Shown: piece by piece, positions 18,418 through 26,969 of the stretch
Layout of the letters: every line of letters begins with the position of its first letter
Position numbering within the stretch: the stretch's first letter is position 1
DNA from: Gemmataceae bacterium
GTDB lineage: Bacteria > Planctomycetota > Planctomycetia > Gemmatales > Gemmataceae
Length of the DNA stretch: 64,000 bases
Assembly: GCA_009691845.1 (NCBI GenBank)
Contig: SIAJ01000005.1
Span: 1 to 64,000 of the forward strand
Reading direction: 5' to 3'
Notes under the pieces: generated by a model
Told to the model about the DNA's origin: nothing
Seen by the model: the letters and a program-made list of their open reading frames with translations, nothing else
Databases searched by the model: none
Program-made: the position numbers and the translations under genes

Positions 18418-18714
18418 ATGTCCCGTCGTGGAATTCAATTCGGTGTGATGGCCCTGGCGCTGGCCATTGCCGCACCCTCAATCAGCTTGGCCTATTTCCC
18501 GCCTCAAATTGGGCTTACGAATCCGAACACTCCTCCCGAACCATTCGGCGTGCCCAGTCAAGGCGGACTCGGCGAGCCGGAACCGCCCGATCCAGGCCTG
18601 GGACCCACCGTCCAAACACCGGAGCCCGCTTCGATCGTAACCGCCCTCACCGGCTTGGCGATGGCAGGGGCGTTTGCGTTGCGGAGAAAACTGCGGGCTC
18701 ATCAGGCGGCTTGA
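18418..18714 (+). CDS. Short PEP-CTERM sorting-domain protein
   Basis: ATG 18418 follows GAAGGAG at ideal spacing. The 98-residue product has a signal peptide (FGVMALALAIAAPSISLAYF), a Pro/Gly-rich middle (NPNTPPEPFGVPSQGGLGEP) and a C-terminal PEP-CTERM tripartite signal: PEPAS, hydrophobic IVTALTGLAMAGAFA, and basic LRRKLR. Such proteins are recognised by exosortase and delivered to the cell surface; exosortase is not in the window. The mature protein would be only about 45 residues, which is very small for this class. Confidence 0.85.
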   Translation: MSRRGIQFGVMALALAIAAPSISLAYFPPQIGLTNPNTPPEPFGVPSQGGLGEPEPPDPGLGPTVQTPEPASIVTALTGLAMAGAFALRRKLRAHQAA

Positions 18715-19025
18715 ACCGAATTCGAAGAATCACCTGCTGGAAGGCTAGTACTTGGTCACAGCTAAAACTTCGGGGTGGAGCATGGGATAAATCGGCGATT
18801 CTGCCTGGCACAAGGAGGCGTGCCATACAGGAGATTCTTCTGGTGCGATTGATGGAGCAAGTGCGGGATGAGCTTCAACGGTCAAGAAGATCCGACAGTG
18901 GCTGGTCGGACGTGGCTACAGGGACACGCTTCATCGGTCCAAATGGGTGCAAGCTCTCTACCCTCCTTTTTACGGAACGGGCCCGGGCGGTTGTGAGCTG
19001 TTTCAACGAAGGAAACCTACCGAAG
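18715..19025. other. Gap of 311 bp without a convincing gene
   Basis: Several frames are partly open (for example TVKKIRQWLVGRGYRDTL in one plus frame) but none has a start, Shine-Dalgarno or recognised domain. It may contain debris downstream of the asnB pseudogene. Confidence 0.5.
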
Positions 19026-20979
19026 CTATGCCGTGCGGCGAAGCATTTGCGTCTGGAATGGAAGCACATCGCTGGACTCAGTTGCCGAATACCGATCGCG
19101 GAAGTTTTCCCACTGCGCGAGGGCAAACAAAGCCCAGAGTTCCTTGTAGCGATTCTCGACGCGATTCGTGTGTTCGTTCCAGAGCCGTTGAATCACTCTG
19201 CGGTCGAACATGTCAAGTGTTGGTGGCCAGGCGTCGATGACCACTTCACGGAAATACGATTGTAACTCGACGCGCATCCAGCGAGCCACGGGCATGGCAA
19301 ACCCTTGCTTCCGTCGCCGGACGATGTTCTCGGGCAGCAGTTTTCCGCGAACAACCGCTTCGCGGAGTATGTGCTTCTGGACGCCTTTGCGGAATTTGAA
19401 ATTACTGGGCAGCGAGTTCACATAGGTGACCAGGGCTGTATCGAGGAATGGCGAACGGACTTCGAGCGAATGCATCATGCTCGCCCGGTCCATCTTCACA
19501 AGAATGTCGTTCGGGAGATACGTCCGCTGGAAGAATTCGAGCGATCGGTCGATGGCGTTCGCAACTGAAATGAATGCTTCCTCGTCCGTCTGCAGTTCAC
19601 GCAAGTCCGGCGTCAATTCTCGCAAGAGTTCCGGTGAAAACGGAGCCATCCAGCGGGCGGTCCGAATGGCCTCGGGCACGTGGGTGCCTCGCAGAAACCT
19701 GGCAACCTTGAACGAGAGCGGCAGGTACTTGTCGCTATCCGACAGCATTCTGGTTAGCGGCTGCACAAGGTTTCGATGCACGAAACCCGGTACCAACCTT
19801 TCGTACCACCTTGCGGCTTTCAGTGCCGCGAACGTGCCGTAGCCCGCGAAAACTTCATCCGCACCGTCGCCTCCCATCGCGACTTTCACATGCTCCGCCG
19901 CCAGTTCACAGAGGACGGCCGTCGGGTAGATCGACGGATCCGCGAAAGGTTCATCCAGACTCGCTGAGAGGATAGGCACCTGCCGCACAAACTCACTCGC
20001 GGTGAATGTCCGGGCGAAATGTTCGCTGCCGACGATCCGCGCAACTTCCGCGGCACGTTCTGTTTCGTCGAATGAAGCTTCTTCGAATCCAATCGAGAAC
20101 GTCTGGAATGGACCGTAATTGGACCGAGCGATCAGACTCGCGATTGTTGACGAATCCAAGCCGCCCGACAACAGCACGCCAATGGGCACATCGGCCAGCA
20201 TTCGTCGATCGACGGCTTGATGCAAGAGAGTTTGGACCCGCTCGCATGCCTCGGCGAAGGAAGGAATGCCTGGAACGCACTCGCCGATGGCGGGAATCGA
20301 CCAATACTTTCACAGGCGTAACCCTTCCACCTCGCTTCCTGGCAGGCCATACGAAAAGGCACATCCCGGCCCGAGGTTCTCGATCCCTTCATAGATGCTG
20401 TGTTGTCCGGTGACGTAATCGTGCGTCAGTTAGCCGGCAAGTGCCTGTGGCGAAAGATGGAGCCGAGCCTGGATGTCCTGGCACTTGCGGAGGCTCTTGA
20501 GTTCCGACGCGAAGGCAAATGCAAGGTCGCCAAACGGAAGCCCGGTCGGGTAGAGTGGCTTCTTGCCAAAACGGTCGCGGGCTCCGAAGAGCATGCGGCG
20601 TTCGCGATCGTACAGGACGAAGGCGAACATGCCGTCGAGTTCGTGGACGCATTCATTGCAATATGTGGCATACGTATGAAGAATTGTTTCCGTGTCGGAG
20701 CGAGTCTGGTAGAGCAGTCCCCGGGCTTCAAATCGCTTCTTGAGTTCGAGATGATTGTAGATTTCGCCATTGAAGACGACGATGAGCCGCCCGTCGTGGC
20801 TCAGCATCGGCTGCTGGCCCCCCCTCGCGATCGAGGATCGAGAGACGCCTGTGCCCGAGCGAGACTGGGCCATCACGATATTGGCCATCGCCATCTGGCC
20901 CGCGATGCTCGAGAACCTGCCCCATGCGTGAGAACACGGCAGGTTCGAGCTTGCCGACCGCAGCGTAGATGCCACACAT
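19026..20979 (-). pseudogene. asnB: Asparagine synthase (glutamine-hydrolysing), disrupted by one frameshift and two stops
   Basis: Translating from ATG 20979 gives the class II amidotransferase start MCGIYAAVG (Cys nucleophile) and EHRGPDGDGQY, LGHRRLSILDREGG. A run of seven C (20818-20824; G7 in the gene) then shifts frame; removing one G continues into QQPMLSHDGRLIVVFNGEIY and SDTETILHTYA. In that frame a TAA (20430-20432) sits where Tyr is expected before LTHDYVTGQHS, and a TGA (20310-20312) where Trp is expected before KYWSIP. The synthetase domain then runs intact: PP-loop LLSGGLDSSTI, GDGADEVFAGYG, RSPFLDTALV. Total about 650 residues if restored. In PEP-CTERM bacteria such enzymes often belong to exopolysaccharide clusters. 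Confidence 0.85.
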
Positions 20980-21202
20980 CGACGATCCTTCACGCAATAT
21001 TGGCGTGGGAATAGCGCGCGAACCATCCATCGTCATAACCCGCACGAGCAAACTGGTCAATTGCAGAAAAAGTGAAACTCAAGTTTAGAGCGTAAGGTGT
21101 CCACGAATGTCTCCTTGAATGGGATTGCCGCCATACGTCCCAGGACGTTATTCTACCTGTGAACTGCGCTCTTTCGGTGCACTCTCTGGCCTGGATCACT
21201 TC

Positions 21203-21598
21203 ATGTCAGCCCTCCTCCAAGGCGTCATCCCTCGACTTCCCGTGCTTGATCTGGGTCGCACGGTCGCGTTCTATTCGCGTGTGCTTGGGTTCCGGATCAG
21301 TCTCTTGTTTCCGGAGGAGGCACCGATTTTTTGCGTCCTGGATCGCGACTCGATCAGCCTCGGTTTCTTTACGACGGATCAGACGCGGATCGAGGTGGTA
21401 ATTGGCACAGTCGAACTTTATCTGGCCGTTGAAGATGTGCAAGCACTGTTCGTGGAGATTCGCGACCAGGTGTTCATCGAATGGGGACCGGAGGTCTATG
21501 TCTACGGTCGCCGAGAGTTCGCGATTCGCGATCCCGATGGCTATCTGTTGATCTTCACGGAGCCAACCGATGATCTGCCGACGTGCCTGGAAGCATGA
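21203..21598 (+). CDS. VOC (glyoxalase/bleomycin-resistance) family protein
   Basis: ATG 21203 gives 131 residues with one vicinal-oxygen-chelate module pair: LQGVIPRLPVLDLGRTVAFYSRVLGFRISLLF (strand-helix-strand), ILxRDSISLGFF, then LYLAVEDVQALFVEIR and the closing FAIRDPDGYLLIFTEP. The FxxxDPDGxxxxF motif supplies the metal-binding Glu in classic members. The substrate is unknown. The ORF extends further upstream to 21119, but the first 28 residues are unlike the family. It lies divergent from the asnB pseudogene. Confidence 0.85.
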   Translation: MSALLQGVIPRLPVLDLGRTVAFYSRVLGFRISLLFPEEAPIFCVLDRDSISLGFFTTDQTRIEVVIGTVELYLAVEDVQALFVEIRDQVFIEWGPEVYVYGRREFAIRDPDGYLLIFTEPTDDLPTCLEA

Positions 21599-21613
21599 CT
21601 CTTGGTGTTCCTG

Positions 21614-21657
21614 CGCTCACGCTTCAGGCTTCGCCCGAGGAGCCTGAAGCGTCAGCG
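21614..21657. repeat. Inverted repeat, CGTAAGCG/CTTCAGGCT family
   Basis: 17-nt arms CGCTCACGCTTCAGGCT and AGCCTGAAGCGTCAGCG with one mismatch and a 10-nt loop, 15 nt after the VOC stop. It shares the word AGCCTGAAGCGT with the palindrome at 1636. Confidence 0.8.
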
Positions 21658-21760
21658 AAGGCGCGTGAGTAACCCCCTGGTAGGCGTGTGCCTTTCCGAT
21701 CCAGCCCTTGACCATCGTGCCTCGATCCTCCAGCTTGACGGTATCTCTCAGGGCCACACC

Positions 21761-23170
21761 ATGTCCGCCACTATTCTGATCGTCGATGATGAGGAAGCGA
21801 TTTCCTGGTCGCTGCGTAAAGCATTTGAACGGCAAGGGCATCGCGTGGGTGTAGCGGCCTCTGCGGAAGCGGCCTTCCCGCTTGCCAAGCAACTCAAGCC
21901 GGACGTTGTGATCCTTGATGTTCGGCTACCCGGAATGGACGGTCTGGACGCTCTCGGCCGGCTTCGCGAAATCACCAGCAATGCTCCCGTCATCGTCATC
22001 ACGGCTCACGGCAATCTGTCGACAGCCGTGCGTGCAGTTGAAGGAGGGGCGTTCGACTATCTCTCGAAGCCGTTCGACTTGAACCAGGCCCTGGATACCG
22101 TCGCGCGAGCCCTGGGAAGCCGAGCACGACCCGTGGAAGAGCCGACGCCGACCTTAGAGCCAGATCCGGAAGAACTTGTAGGCCGAAGCCTGGCCATGCA
22201 AGCGGTGTTCAAGCGGATTGCACTGGTCGCCCCGACCGATGCCAGCGTGCTCATTACGGGAGAAAGCGGCACGGGCAAGGAACTGGTCGCGCGTGCAGTT
22301 CATCGACACTCGGCTCGCCGCGAACGTCCGTTCCTTCCCGTTCACGTGGCAGCCCTGAATCCGAACCTGGTGGAAAGCGAATTGTTCGGCCATGTAAAAG
22401 GCGCGTTTACGGGTGCGGGCCAACCGAAGCCCGGCTTACTCGCTCTCGCGGATGGGGGCACCGTGTTCCTCGACGAACTCGGCGACATTCCATTGCCAGT
22501 CCAGGCGAAGTTGCTTCGCGTTCTGGAGCATCAGGAAGTCATGCCGGTCGGTGGAACGGCTCCCGTGCGTATCAACGTGCGCGTACTCGCGGCCACACAT
22601 GCCGACCTGATGAAGCAGGTGAATGCCGGACAATTTCGGCACGATTTGTACTTTCGGCTGAATGTGTTCGAGGTTCACCTTCCCACTCTTCGCGATCGTC
22701 CCGAGGACATCGCTCAATTGTGCGACCACTTTCTGAGGCATTTTGGAAACGGCAAAGCGCTCGCCACAACAACCGTGGATTACCTGCGTTCACGAACTTG
22801 GCCGGGAAACGTGCGTGAACTGCGGAACGCACTCGAGCACGCGGCCATCGTCGCCCGCACCGGACAACTGCTGCCGGAACATTTTCCGCCGCCCGCCACC
22901 CTCGGAGGGGCGGAAACTGTCGCCGAGCGAATTGGAACACTTGTCCGCGATTGGGTCCGCGAACGTTCGCAGGTAATCGAGCCGACGGAACTGTACGACG
23001 AAATGCTCAAGTGCGTGGAACCCGCATTGTTGGATGAAGTACTTCGTCAAACCAGCAACAACCGCGTGGTCGCCTCCCGGCGACTCGGCTTGGCCCGTGC
23101 GACCTTGCGAAAGCTCATCGCGAAATACCGCACGGCTGAAGAAGCTGGGGTGGATGAAGAGGAAGGCTAA
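21761..23170 (+). CDS. Sigma-54-dependent response regulator (NtrC family)
   Basis: ATG 21761 gives 469 residues in three domains: a receiver (about 1-120; acidic pair DDEE, phospho-Asp in VVILDVRLPGMDGL, Lys in YLSKPFD), a AAA+ domain (about 145-375; Walker A GESGTGKE, the sigma-54 contact loop GAFTGA, Walker B TVFLDELGDIP, arginine-finger region), and a Fis-type HTH at the end (SNNRVVASRRLGLARATLRKLI). It activates sigma-54 promoters after phosphorylation. No sensor kinase is adjacent, so it is an orphan. It is longer than minimal NtrC owing to an extra segment before the HTH. Confidence 0.93.
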   Translation: MSATILIVDDEEAISWSLRKAFERQGHRVGVAASAEAAFPLAKQLKPDVVILDVRLPGMDGLDALGRLREITSNAPVIVITAHGNLSTAVRAVEGGAFDYLSKPFDLNQALDTVARALGSRARPVEEPTPTLEPDPEELVGRSLAMQAVFKRIALVAPTDASVLITGESGTGKELVARAVHRHSARRERPFLPVHVAALNPNLVESELFGHVKGAFTGAGQPKPGLLALADGGTVFLDELGDIPLPVQAKLLRVLEHQEVMPVGGTAPVRINVRVLAATHADLMKQVNAGQFRHDLYFRLNVFEVHLPTLRDRPEDIAQLCDHFLRHFGNGKALATTTVDYLRSRTWPGNVRELRNALEHAAIVARTGQLLPEHFPPPATLGGAETVAERIGTLVRDWVRERSQVIEPTELYDEMLKCVEPALLDEVLRQTSNNRVVASRRLGLARATLRKLIAKYRTAEEAGVDEEEG

Positions 23171-23228
23171 TGCAGCCAGATTTGTCGAACTTGGGGTAGC
23201 CACACTCGCCAGAGGGCGGGCAAAGCCT

Positions 23229-23248
23229 CCGCGTTCTGACGAACGCGG
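23229..23248. repeat. Short palindrome, CCGCGTTC family
   Basis: Perfect 8-nt arms CCGCGTTC and GAACGCGG with a TGAC loop, followed by GGCTAC. It looks like a half-size copy of the 22-nt-arm palindrome at 43373-43432. Confidence 0.7.
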
Positions 23249-23332
23249 CTACTTTCAAAAACTGACCTTTACACTCCTACTACTTTCTGGCATGGGCTCG
23301 TTGACTTCTGGCATCGGCTCCAGATGATTTGC

Positions 23333-23370
23333 GCTGCCCTCGATCGGGGGGTTGAGGGCAGCGGCTTTTT
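23333..23370 (+). terminator. Terminator-like hairpin just upstream of the 23388 gene
   Basis: Arms GCTGCCCTC (23333-23341) and GAGGGCAGC (23354-23362) are perfect and are followed by GGCTTTTT. This is a plausible intrinsic terminator for the response regulator transcript, but it ends only about 18 nt before the next start codon, so it may act as a leader attenuator if transcription of the small genes starts upstream. Confidence 0.75.
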
Positions 23371-23387
23371 CCGAGGGGAACAATCCA

Positions 23388-23891
23388 ATGCGCCGTCTAG
23401 GTGCTCTACTGCTGGTCTTCGGTTTGGCCACGCCTGCGTGTTTCGCGGGGACTGGAGAAACCGAGCCTGCATCGAATTCCGTGCCTTGGTATCGACGGGT
23501 GTTCCTGGGAGAACGGAAAAAACCCGCCCCAGCCAATACCACGAAGGATCGTGCCTCTCCTGATGGACCGAAGGCTGCGCCGATCGCATCTTCGAGAGAA
23601 TTGACCAAAAAACAGTGGGCAGAAGAGAATCGGATTTACTTGGAGCGACTCCAGGCGATCAGCCGGATTCGCCGAATCGCTTCCGATCAGGGCGATGAAG
23701 CCCTGTTGCAAAAGGCAGACGACCTGGAAGTCCAGGCCGAAGAGTTGTTCACATTGCGTACTGCAAGGTTGCCGAAGTTGGGAGAAGGTGGAGACGACCG
23801 GGCCGCGCTGGAACGCGGTCGGGACGAACGCCCAGCGTCGGCCGCGCGGCCCGCGCAACGCCGGCCATCCATGCGGGGGAGCGATCGATGA
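23388..23891 (+). CDS. Hypothetical exported protein
   Basis: ATG 23388 follows GAGGGGAA at good spacing. The 167-residue product has a signal peptide (MRRLGALLLVFGLATPACFAG), a Pro/Lys-rich linker, a predicted alpha-helical, possibly coiled-coil segment (ELTKKQWAEENRIYLERLQAISRIRRIASD onward to AEELFTLRTARL) and an Arg/Ala-rich tail. No family recognised. Its stop overlaps the start of the lipoprotein gene by ATGA, so the two are translationally coupled. Confidence 0.75.
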   Translation: MRRLGALLLVFGLATPACFAGTGETEPASNSVPWYRRVFLGERKKPAPANTTKDRASPDGPKAAPIASSRELTKKQWAEENRIYLERLQAISRIRRIASDQGDEALLQKADDLEVQAEELFTLRTARLPKLGEGGDDRAALERGRDERPASAARPAQRRPSMRGSDR

Positions 23892-24166
23892 AACGGATTT
23901 TTGCACTCGGCTTGATCGGTGCCCTCCTGGGATCGATCGGCTGCACCACGACCGGTGCGAAAGAGAAGAGCTACACAGCCGATCAGGCACCACCGCTGGA
24001 AAAGACAGCCGTGAAAGAACGGGTGTCGATGACTCCGGCGATGCCGGACCTGATCAAGCGAGTGTCGGCCTCAGAGATCGATGAGGGTAATGCGGAAGAG
24101 CAAGCCCGCCGCCTGCAGAACGAGATGAGTCGAGAAAAATCAAGCGCGATGAAGTCGCCTCGATAA
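23888..24166 (+). CDS. Small hypothetical lipoprotein
   Basis: The 92-residue protein has a lipoprotein signal peptide with lipobox LGSIGC (Cys at about residue 20), then a charged, mostly helical mature part (SEIDEGNAEEQARRLQNEMSREK). It starts at the ATGA overlap with the preceding exported protein, which suggests that the two act together in the periplasm or envelope. No known family. A strong terminator follows. Confidence 0.78.
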   Translation: MKRIFALGLIGALLGSIGCTTTGAKEKSYTADQAPPLEKTAVKERVSMTPAMPDLIKRVSASEIDEGNAEEQARRLQNEMSREKSSAMKSPR

Positions 24167-24170
24167 TCAG

Positions 24171-24213
24171 AAAAAGAGAGCCCAGCGACGGCCGTCGCTG
24201 GGCTCTCTTTTTT
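24171..24213. terminator. Bidirectional intrinsic terminator
   Basis: A nearly perfect palindrome of about 20-bp arms, GAGAGCCCAGCGACG and its complement, flanked by A-run on the left and T-run on the right. It serves both the lipoprotein gene and the convergent TPM gene, whose stop lies 2 nt away. This is the only classic U-tract terminator of such strength in the window. Confidence 0.95.
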
Positions 24214-24214
24214 C

Positions 24215-25267
24215 CTAGAAGTCGCCGCCACCTCCACCTCCACCAAAATCTCCGCCACCACCGAAGTCGCCACCTCCGCCGCCGCCGCCAGCGTCATAAT
24301 CGCCGCCGGATTCAGCACCGTCATTCCAGTTTCCAGCACCTGTGTCATCAACGCCCTGGTCGCCGCTAGCAGACGATCCGCCATCGGCGGCATTGGCACT
24401 CGATGAGTGGCCTCCCATGAAATGATCGTACATCCACATGCCGGCAGCGGCACCAAAGAGGCCGCCCATCAGGCTTGGGAAAAAGCCGCCGCCCATGCCG
24501 CCACCACCGTAACCTCCGCCTCCATATCCGCCGCCACCACCGCCCGAGAAAGCTCGCACGAGTGCAGTAACCATCCAGATTCCCAGCATGATGCTCAGGC
24601 CGATGCAGATGATGCTTGTCCAGTTCCAGCCGCCGCCCTTGTCATCATTATTCTTGGTCGCTGCGCTAGTCTTGCTGCTCGCGGACATATCGGCCGAAGC
24701 CGGTGGAAGATTTTTTTCGAGATACTCAACCGCAGTGAAGAGGGCCTTGTCTCGGATCTGCGTTTGCTTCACAGCGTCTTTCTCTTTCGACGGTGCCGAA
24801 TCGCGAAGAGCACCGACAAACGACTCTTCAAGGACTTCAACTTTTCGGCCATCGAAACCCTTACGGGTCATCTCGGCATCGGCCAGAACATGCACATGGC
24901 CGGGACTGCGACAGATTAACACGTAAATGCCATGTCCGTGATCCTCCTTCGCCAACATCCGTGAGTAGTCCGACCAATACCGGCGATGAGCCGATGCATC
25001 GTCTTTCGGCAACTTGTCGTACTTCGCCCGTTCCGATTCGGGCAACTTGGACATCGTGTGAATCGTGACTTCTCGCTCCGTCTTGGTATGCAGTCGCGAG
25101 AATTCATCCTTGGCGCGTTTGATGCCATCTTCGGAGAACAGCTTGGCTTCGTCGTGAACGATCAGGTGGCCATCTTTCAGAGGCACCTTGTCCGCAAACG
25201 CGGATCCCGTGAGGGTCAGCGCCCCCAAGATCGCTAAAAAAAACAGTTTCTTCATAAATGCCTTCAT
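24215..25267 (-). CDS. TPM-domain membrane protein with Gly-rich tail
   Basis: The 350-residue protein has a signal peptide ([18 protein letters not shown]), a TPM phosphatase-like domain (about 35-190: [44 protein letters not shown]), a transmembrane segment ([20 protein letters not shown]) and two low-complexity Gly tracts, one mid-way ([16 protein letters not shown]) and one at the very end. This resembles YgcG/Psb32-like membrane proteins. ATG 25267 has GGAG 8 nt upstream. It probably anchors in the inner membrane with the TPM domain outside. Function unknown. Confidence 0.85.
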   Translation of the reverse strand: MKAFMKKLFFLAILGALTLTGSAFADKVPLKDGHLIVHDEAKLFSEDGIKRAKDEFSRLHTKTEREVTIHTMSKLPESERAKYDKLPKDDASAHRRYWSDYSRMLAKEDHGHGIYVLICRSPGHVHVLADAEMTRKGFDGRKVEVLEESFVGALRDSAPSKEKDAVKQTQIRDKALFTAVEYLEKNLPPASADMSASSKTSAATKNNDDKGGGWNWTSIICIGLSIMLGIWMVTALVRAFSGGGGGGYGGGGYGGGGMGGGFFPSLMGGLFGAAAGMWMYDHFMGGHSSSANAADGGSSASGDQGVDDTGAGNWNDGAESGGDYDAGGGGGGGDFGGGGDFGGGGGGGDF

Positions 25268-25423
25268 AGGGTGATCTCCAGCGAGTTACGGAACATCCCC
25301 CGCTTCTACTCATTATTCGCTACGCGGGTGTTATTCTTCAAGCAAATTCCAACTCGACTTACCTGTAGTATACCTACTGGTTTACGCAACGAGTTCGACG
25401 GCAGTTTGCGTCCAGTGGGGTTT

Positions 25424-25497
25424 GTGGGGACAGACCTCCGGTCTGTCCGACCCTCGCCGCTAGATGGCAGGAGGACAGACCAGAGGTCCGTCCCCAC
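25424..25497. repeat. Long inverted repeat, GACAGACC family
   Basis: 25-nt arms (25424-25448 and 25473-25497), core GGGGACAGACCTCCGGTCTG, with two mismatches and a 24-nt spacer. It sits 30 nt upstream of the hslV start in a divergent promoter region, unlike most palindromes in the window, which follow stop codons. Confidence 0.88.
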
Positions 25498-25528
25498 TTT
25501 CATCGGGACAGCTGAAACGGGGATTTCC

Positions 25529-26071
25529 ATGGAGCGAATGCGAGCAACCACGATTTTGGCTCTGCGGCACAAGGGGCAGGCCGCCATCGGCGGAGATGGC
25601 CAAGTGACGCTTGGCAGCGTCGTCATGAAAAGCGACGCCCACAAGATTCGCAAGCTCTTCGATGGCAAAGTCCTCGTCGGCTTTGCCGGCGCATCCGCCG
25701 ATGCGTTTGCCTTGCTCGAACGCTTCGAGGCGAAATTGCGCGACCACCAAGGCTCCGTTCCGAGAGCGGCCACCGAACTCGCCAAGGACTGGCGAACCGA
25801 TCGGGCCCTCCGGCGACTCGAAGCCATGATGATTGCCCTCGACCGAACGGACTTGCTCCTCGTGAGTGGCACCGGCGACGTGATTCAACCTTCAGACGGC
25901 GTGCTCGCCATCGGTTCCGGCGGCTCGTATGCCCTTGCCGCCGCACGGGCACTGATGGCACACTCCACACTCAGTGCCGCGGAAATTGTGAAGACAGCTC
26001 TTGGTATCGCGGCAGATATATGCATCTACACGAACCGCAATATTGATGTCGTGGAGGTTTCGGCAATCTGA
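25529..26071 (+). CDS. hslV: ATP-dependent protease subunit HslV
   Basis: ATG 25529 gives 180 residues. The proteasome-type N-terminal nucleophile is the Thr in [17 protein letters not shown], so a short propeptide of about six residues would be removed. [22 protein letters not shown] and [20 protein letters not shown] are hallmarks of HslV. It forms a double hexamer degrading proteins with the HslU unfoldase. hslU is not adjacent, which is unusual since the genes are normally paired. Alternative start ATG 25538. Confidence 0.93.
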   Translation: MERMRATTILALRHKGQAAIGGDGQVTLGSVVMKSDAHKIRKLFDGKVLVGFAGASADAFALLERFEAKLRDHQGSVPRAATELAKDWRTDRALRRLEAMMIALDRTDLLLVSGTGDVIQPSDGVLAIGSGGSYALAAARALMAHSTLSAAEIVKTALGIAADICIYTNRNIDVVEVSAI

Positions 26072-26174
26072 ACTCGAAAACACGAGTTGACGGAGTCGCC
26101 AGGCCAATGGATAGACCAGTCGCGATTGTCTTTGGTGGGTTGACGGATCGGAGAACTCGTCAGCAGCGCAGGCG

Positions 26175-26879
26175 TTAATCGCTGAAATGCTGTTCACGCA
26201 ATCCAAGAACACCTTTCCGAGTCGTGCCCAGTTCGTTCGCCTGCCAGAAGGTACCGCGTTCCACGTCGAGGCACGTGAGCCAACCTTCGCCGTAGGCCCA
26301 GGTGTCGATGCAGACTGCTTTTTCGAGAACGAGCGGCAGTCCTTCTCGCTGTTCTGTGTGGCCGCAAATCATCGTTTTTCCGGAGACGTGTGGCCTGTGA
26401 ACATCAGGGGAGATTGCCTCCCAGTGCAATGAGTCGGTCGATTGTTCTGGCAGCGGGCGATCCGGGTGCAGGTTTGCGTGAACGAAGATGTGCGTTTCGG
26501 TTTCGAACGTTTCTGGCACGGTGTGGTCGAGAAAGTACCAGTGTTCGTACGGAACAAACTCGAGCGAAGTGCCCTGGCCCGGCCTCACATAAGACTCAAG
26601 TGCTTCGAGCCCGCCGAAGTTGGTCCAGAAACGAAAATCGTCGCTGCCTTCCTTGGCCCCGAGCATCATGATTTCATGATTTCCACGCATGAAAATTGCT
26701 CGACCGGTCTTCTTCAACTCGATCAGGCGATCGAGAACGCCCTTCGTGTCCGGCCCTCTATCAACGTAGTCCCCAAGGAAGACCAGCAGGTCTTCGTTGG
26801 TCGGTTGAACAAAACCCAGGAGGGTATCAAGAGCGGTCAGGCAGCCGTGAATATCGCCGATGGCCAGAGTGCGAGGCAT
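26175..26879 (-). CDS. Metallophosphoesterase, serine/threonine-protein phosphatase type
   Basis: ATG 26879 gives 234 residues beginning with MPRTLAIGDIHGC. The three metal-binding signatures are present: GDIHGC, FLGDYVDRGPDTKGV and FMRGNHEIMM, with a late His in ICGHTEQREG. This is the PPP-like (bacteriophage lambda PP/ApaH-like) family, which removes phosphate from proteins or cleaves dinucleoside polyphosphates in the cytoplasm; the substrate cannot be assigned. It is the last gene before the convergent hslV. Confidence 0.9.
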   Translation of the reverse strand: MPRTLAIGDIHGCLTALDTLLGFVQPTNEDLLVFLGDYVDRGPDTKGVLDRLIELKKTGRAIFMRGNHEIMMLGAKEGSDDFRFWTNFGGLEALESYVRPGQGTSLEFVPYEHWYFLDHTVPETFETETHIFVHANLHPDRPLPEQSTDSLHWEAISPDVHRPHVSGKTMICGHTEQREGLPLVLEKAVCIDTWAYGEGWLTCLDVERGTFWQANELGTTRKGVLGLREQHFSD

Positions 26880-26923
26880 GAAGGTAAACTTAGCACAAAC
26901 GGACTCTCCATAGTAGCCCGCAA

Positions 26924-26959
26924 ACTCCGTGTGCGGTGGTCGGCACACGGAGTGTGCCG
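26924..26959. repeat. Compound palindrome, CGGCACAC family
   Basis: CGGCACAC-GGA-GTGTGCCG (26941-26959) overlaps a second pairing of ACTCCGTGTGC (26924-26934) with GCACACGGAGT (26943-26953), so two alternative hairpins are possible. It lies 10 nt past the stop of the 26970 gene. Confidence 0.8.
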
Positions 26960-26969
26960 AATACTTTGC

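Noticed and set aside
18234-19265. 343-residue plus-strand ORF covering the PEP-CTERM gene
   Set aside because: It is in a different frame from the PEP-CTERM gene, and its 3' part is antisense to the asnB pseudogene.
20310-20312. TGA in asnB as a second selenocysteine codon
   Set aside because: It stands where homologues have Trp, far from any redox motif, and is accompanied by a TAA and a frameshift in the same gene.
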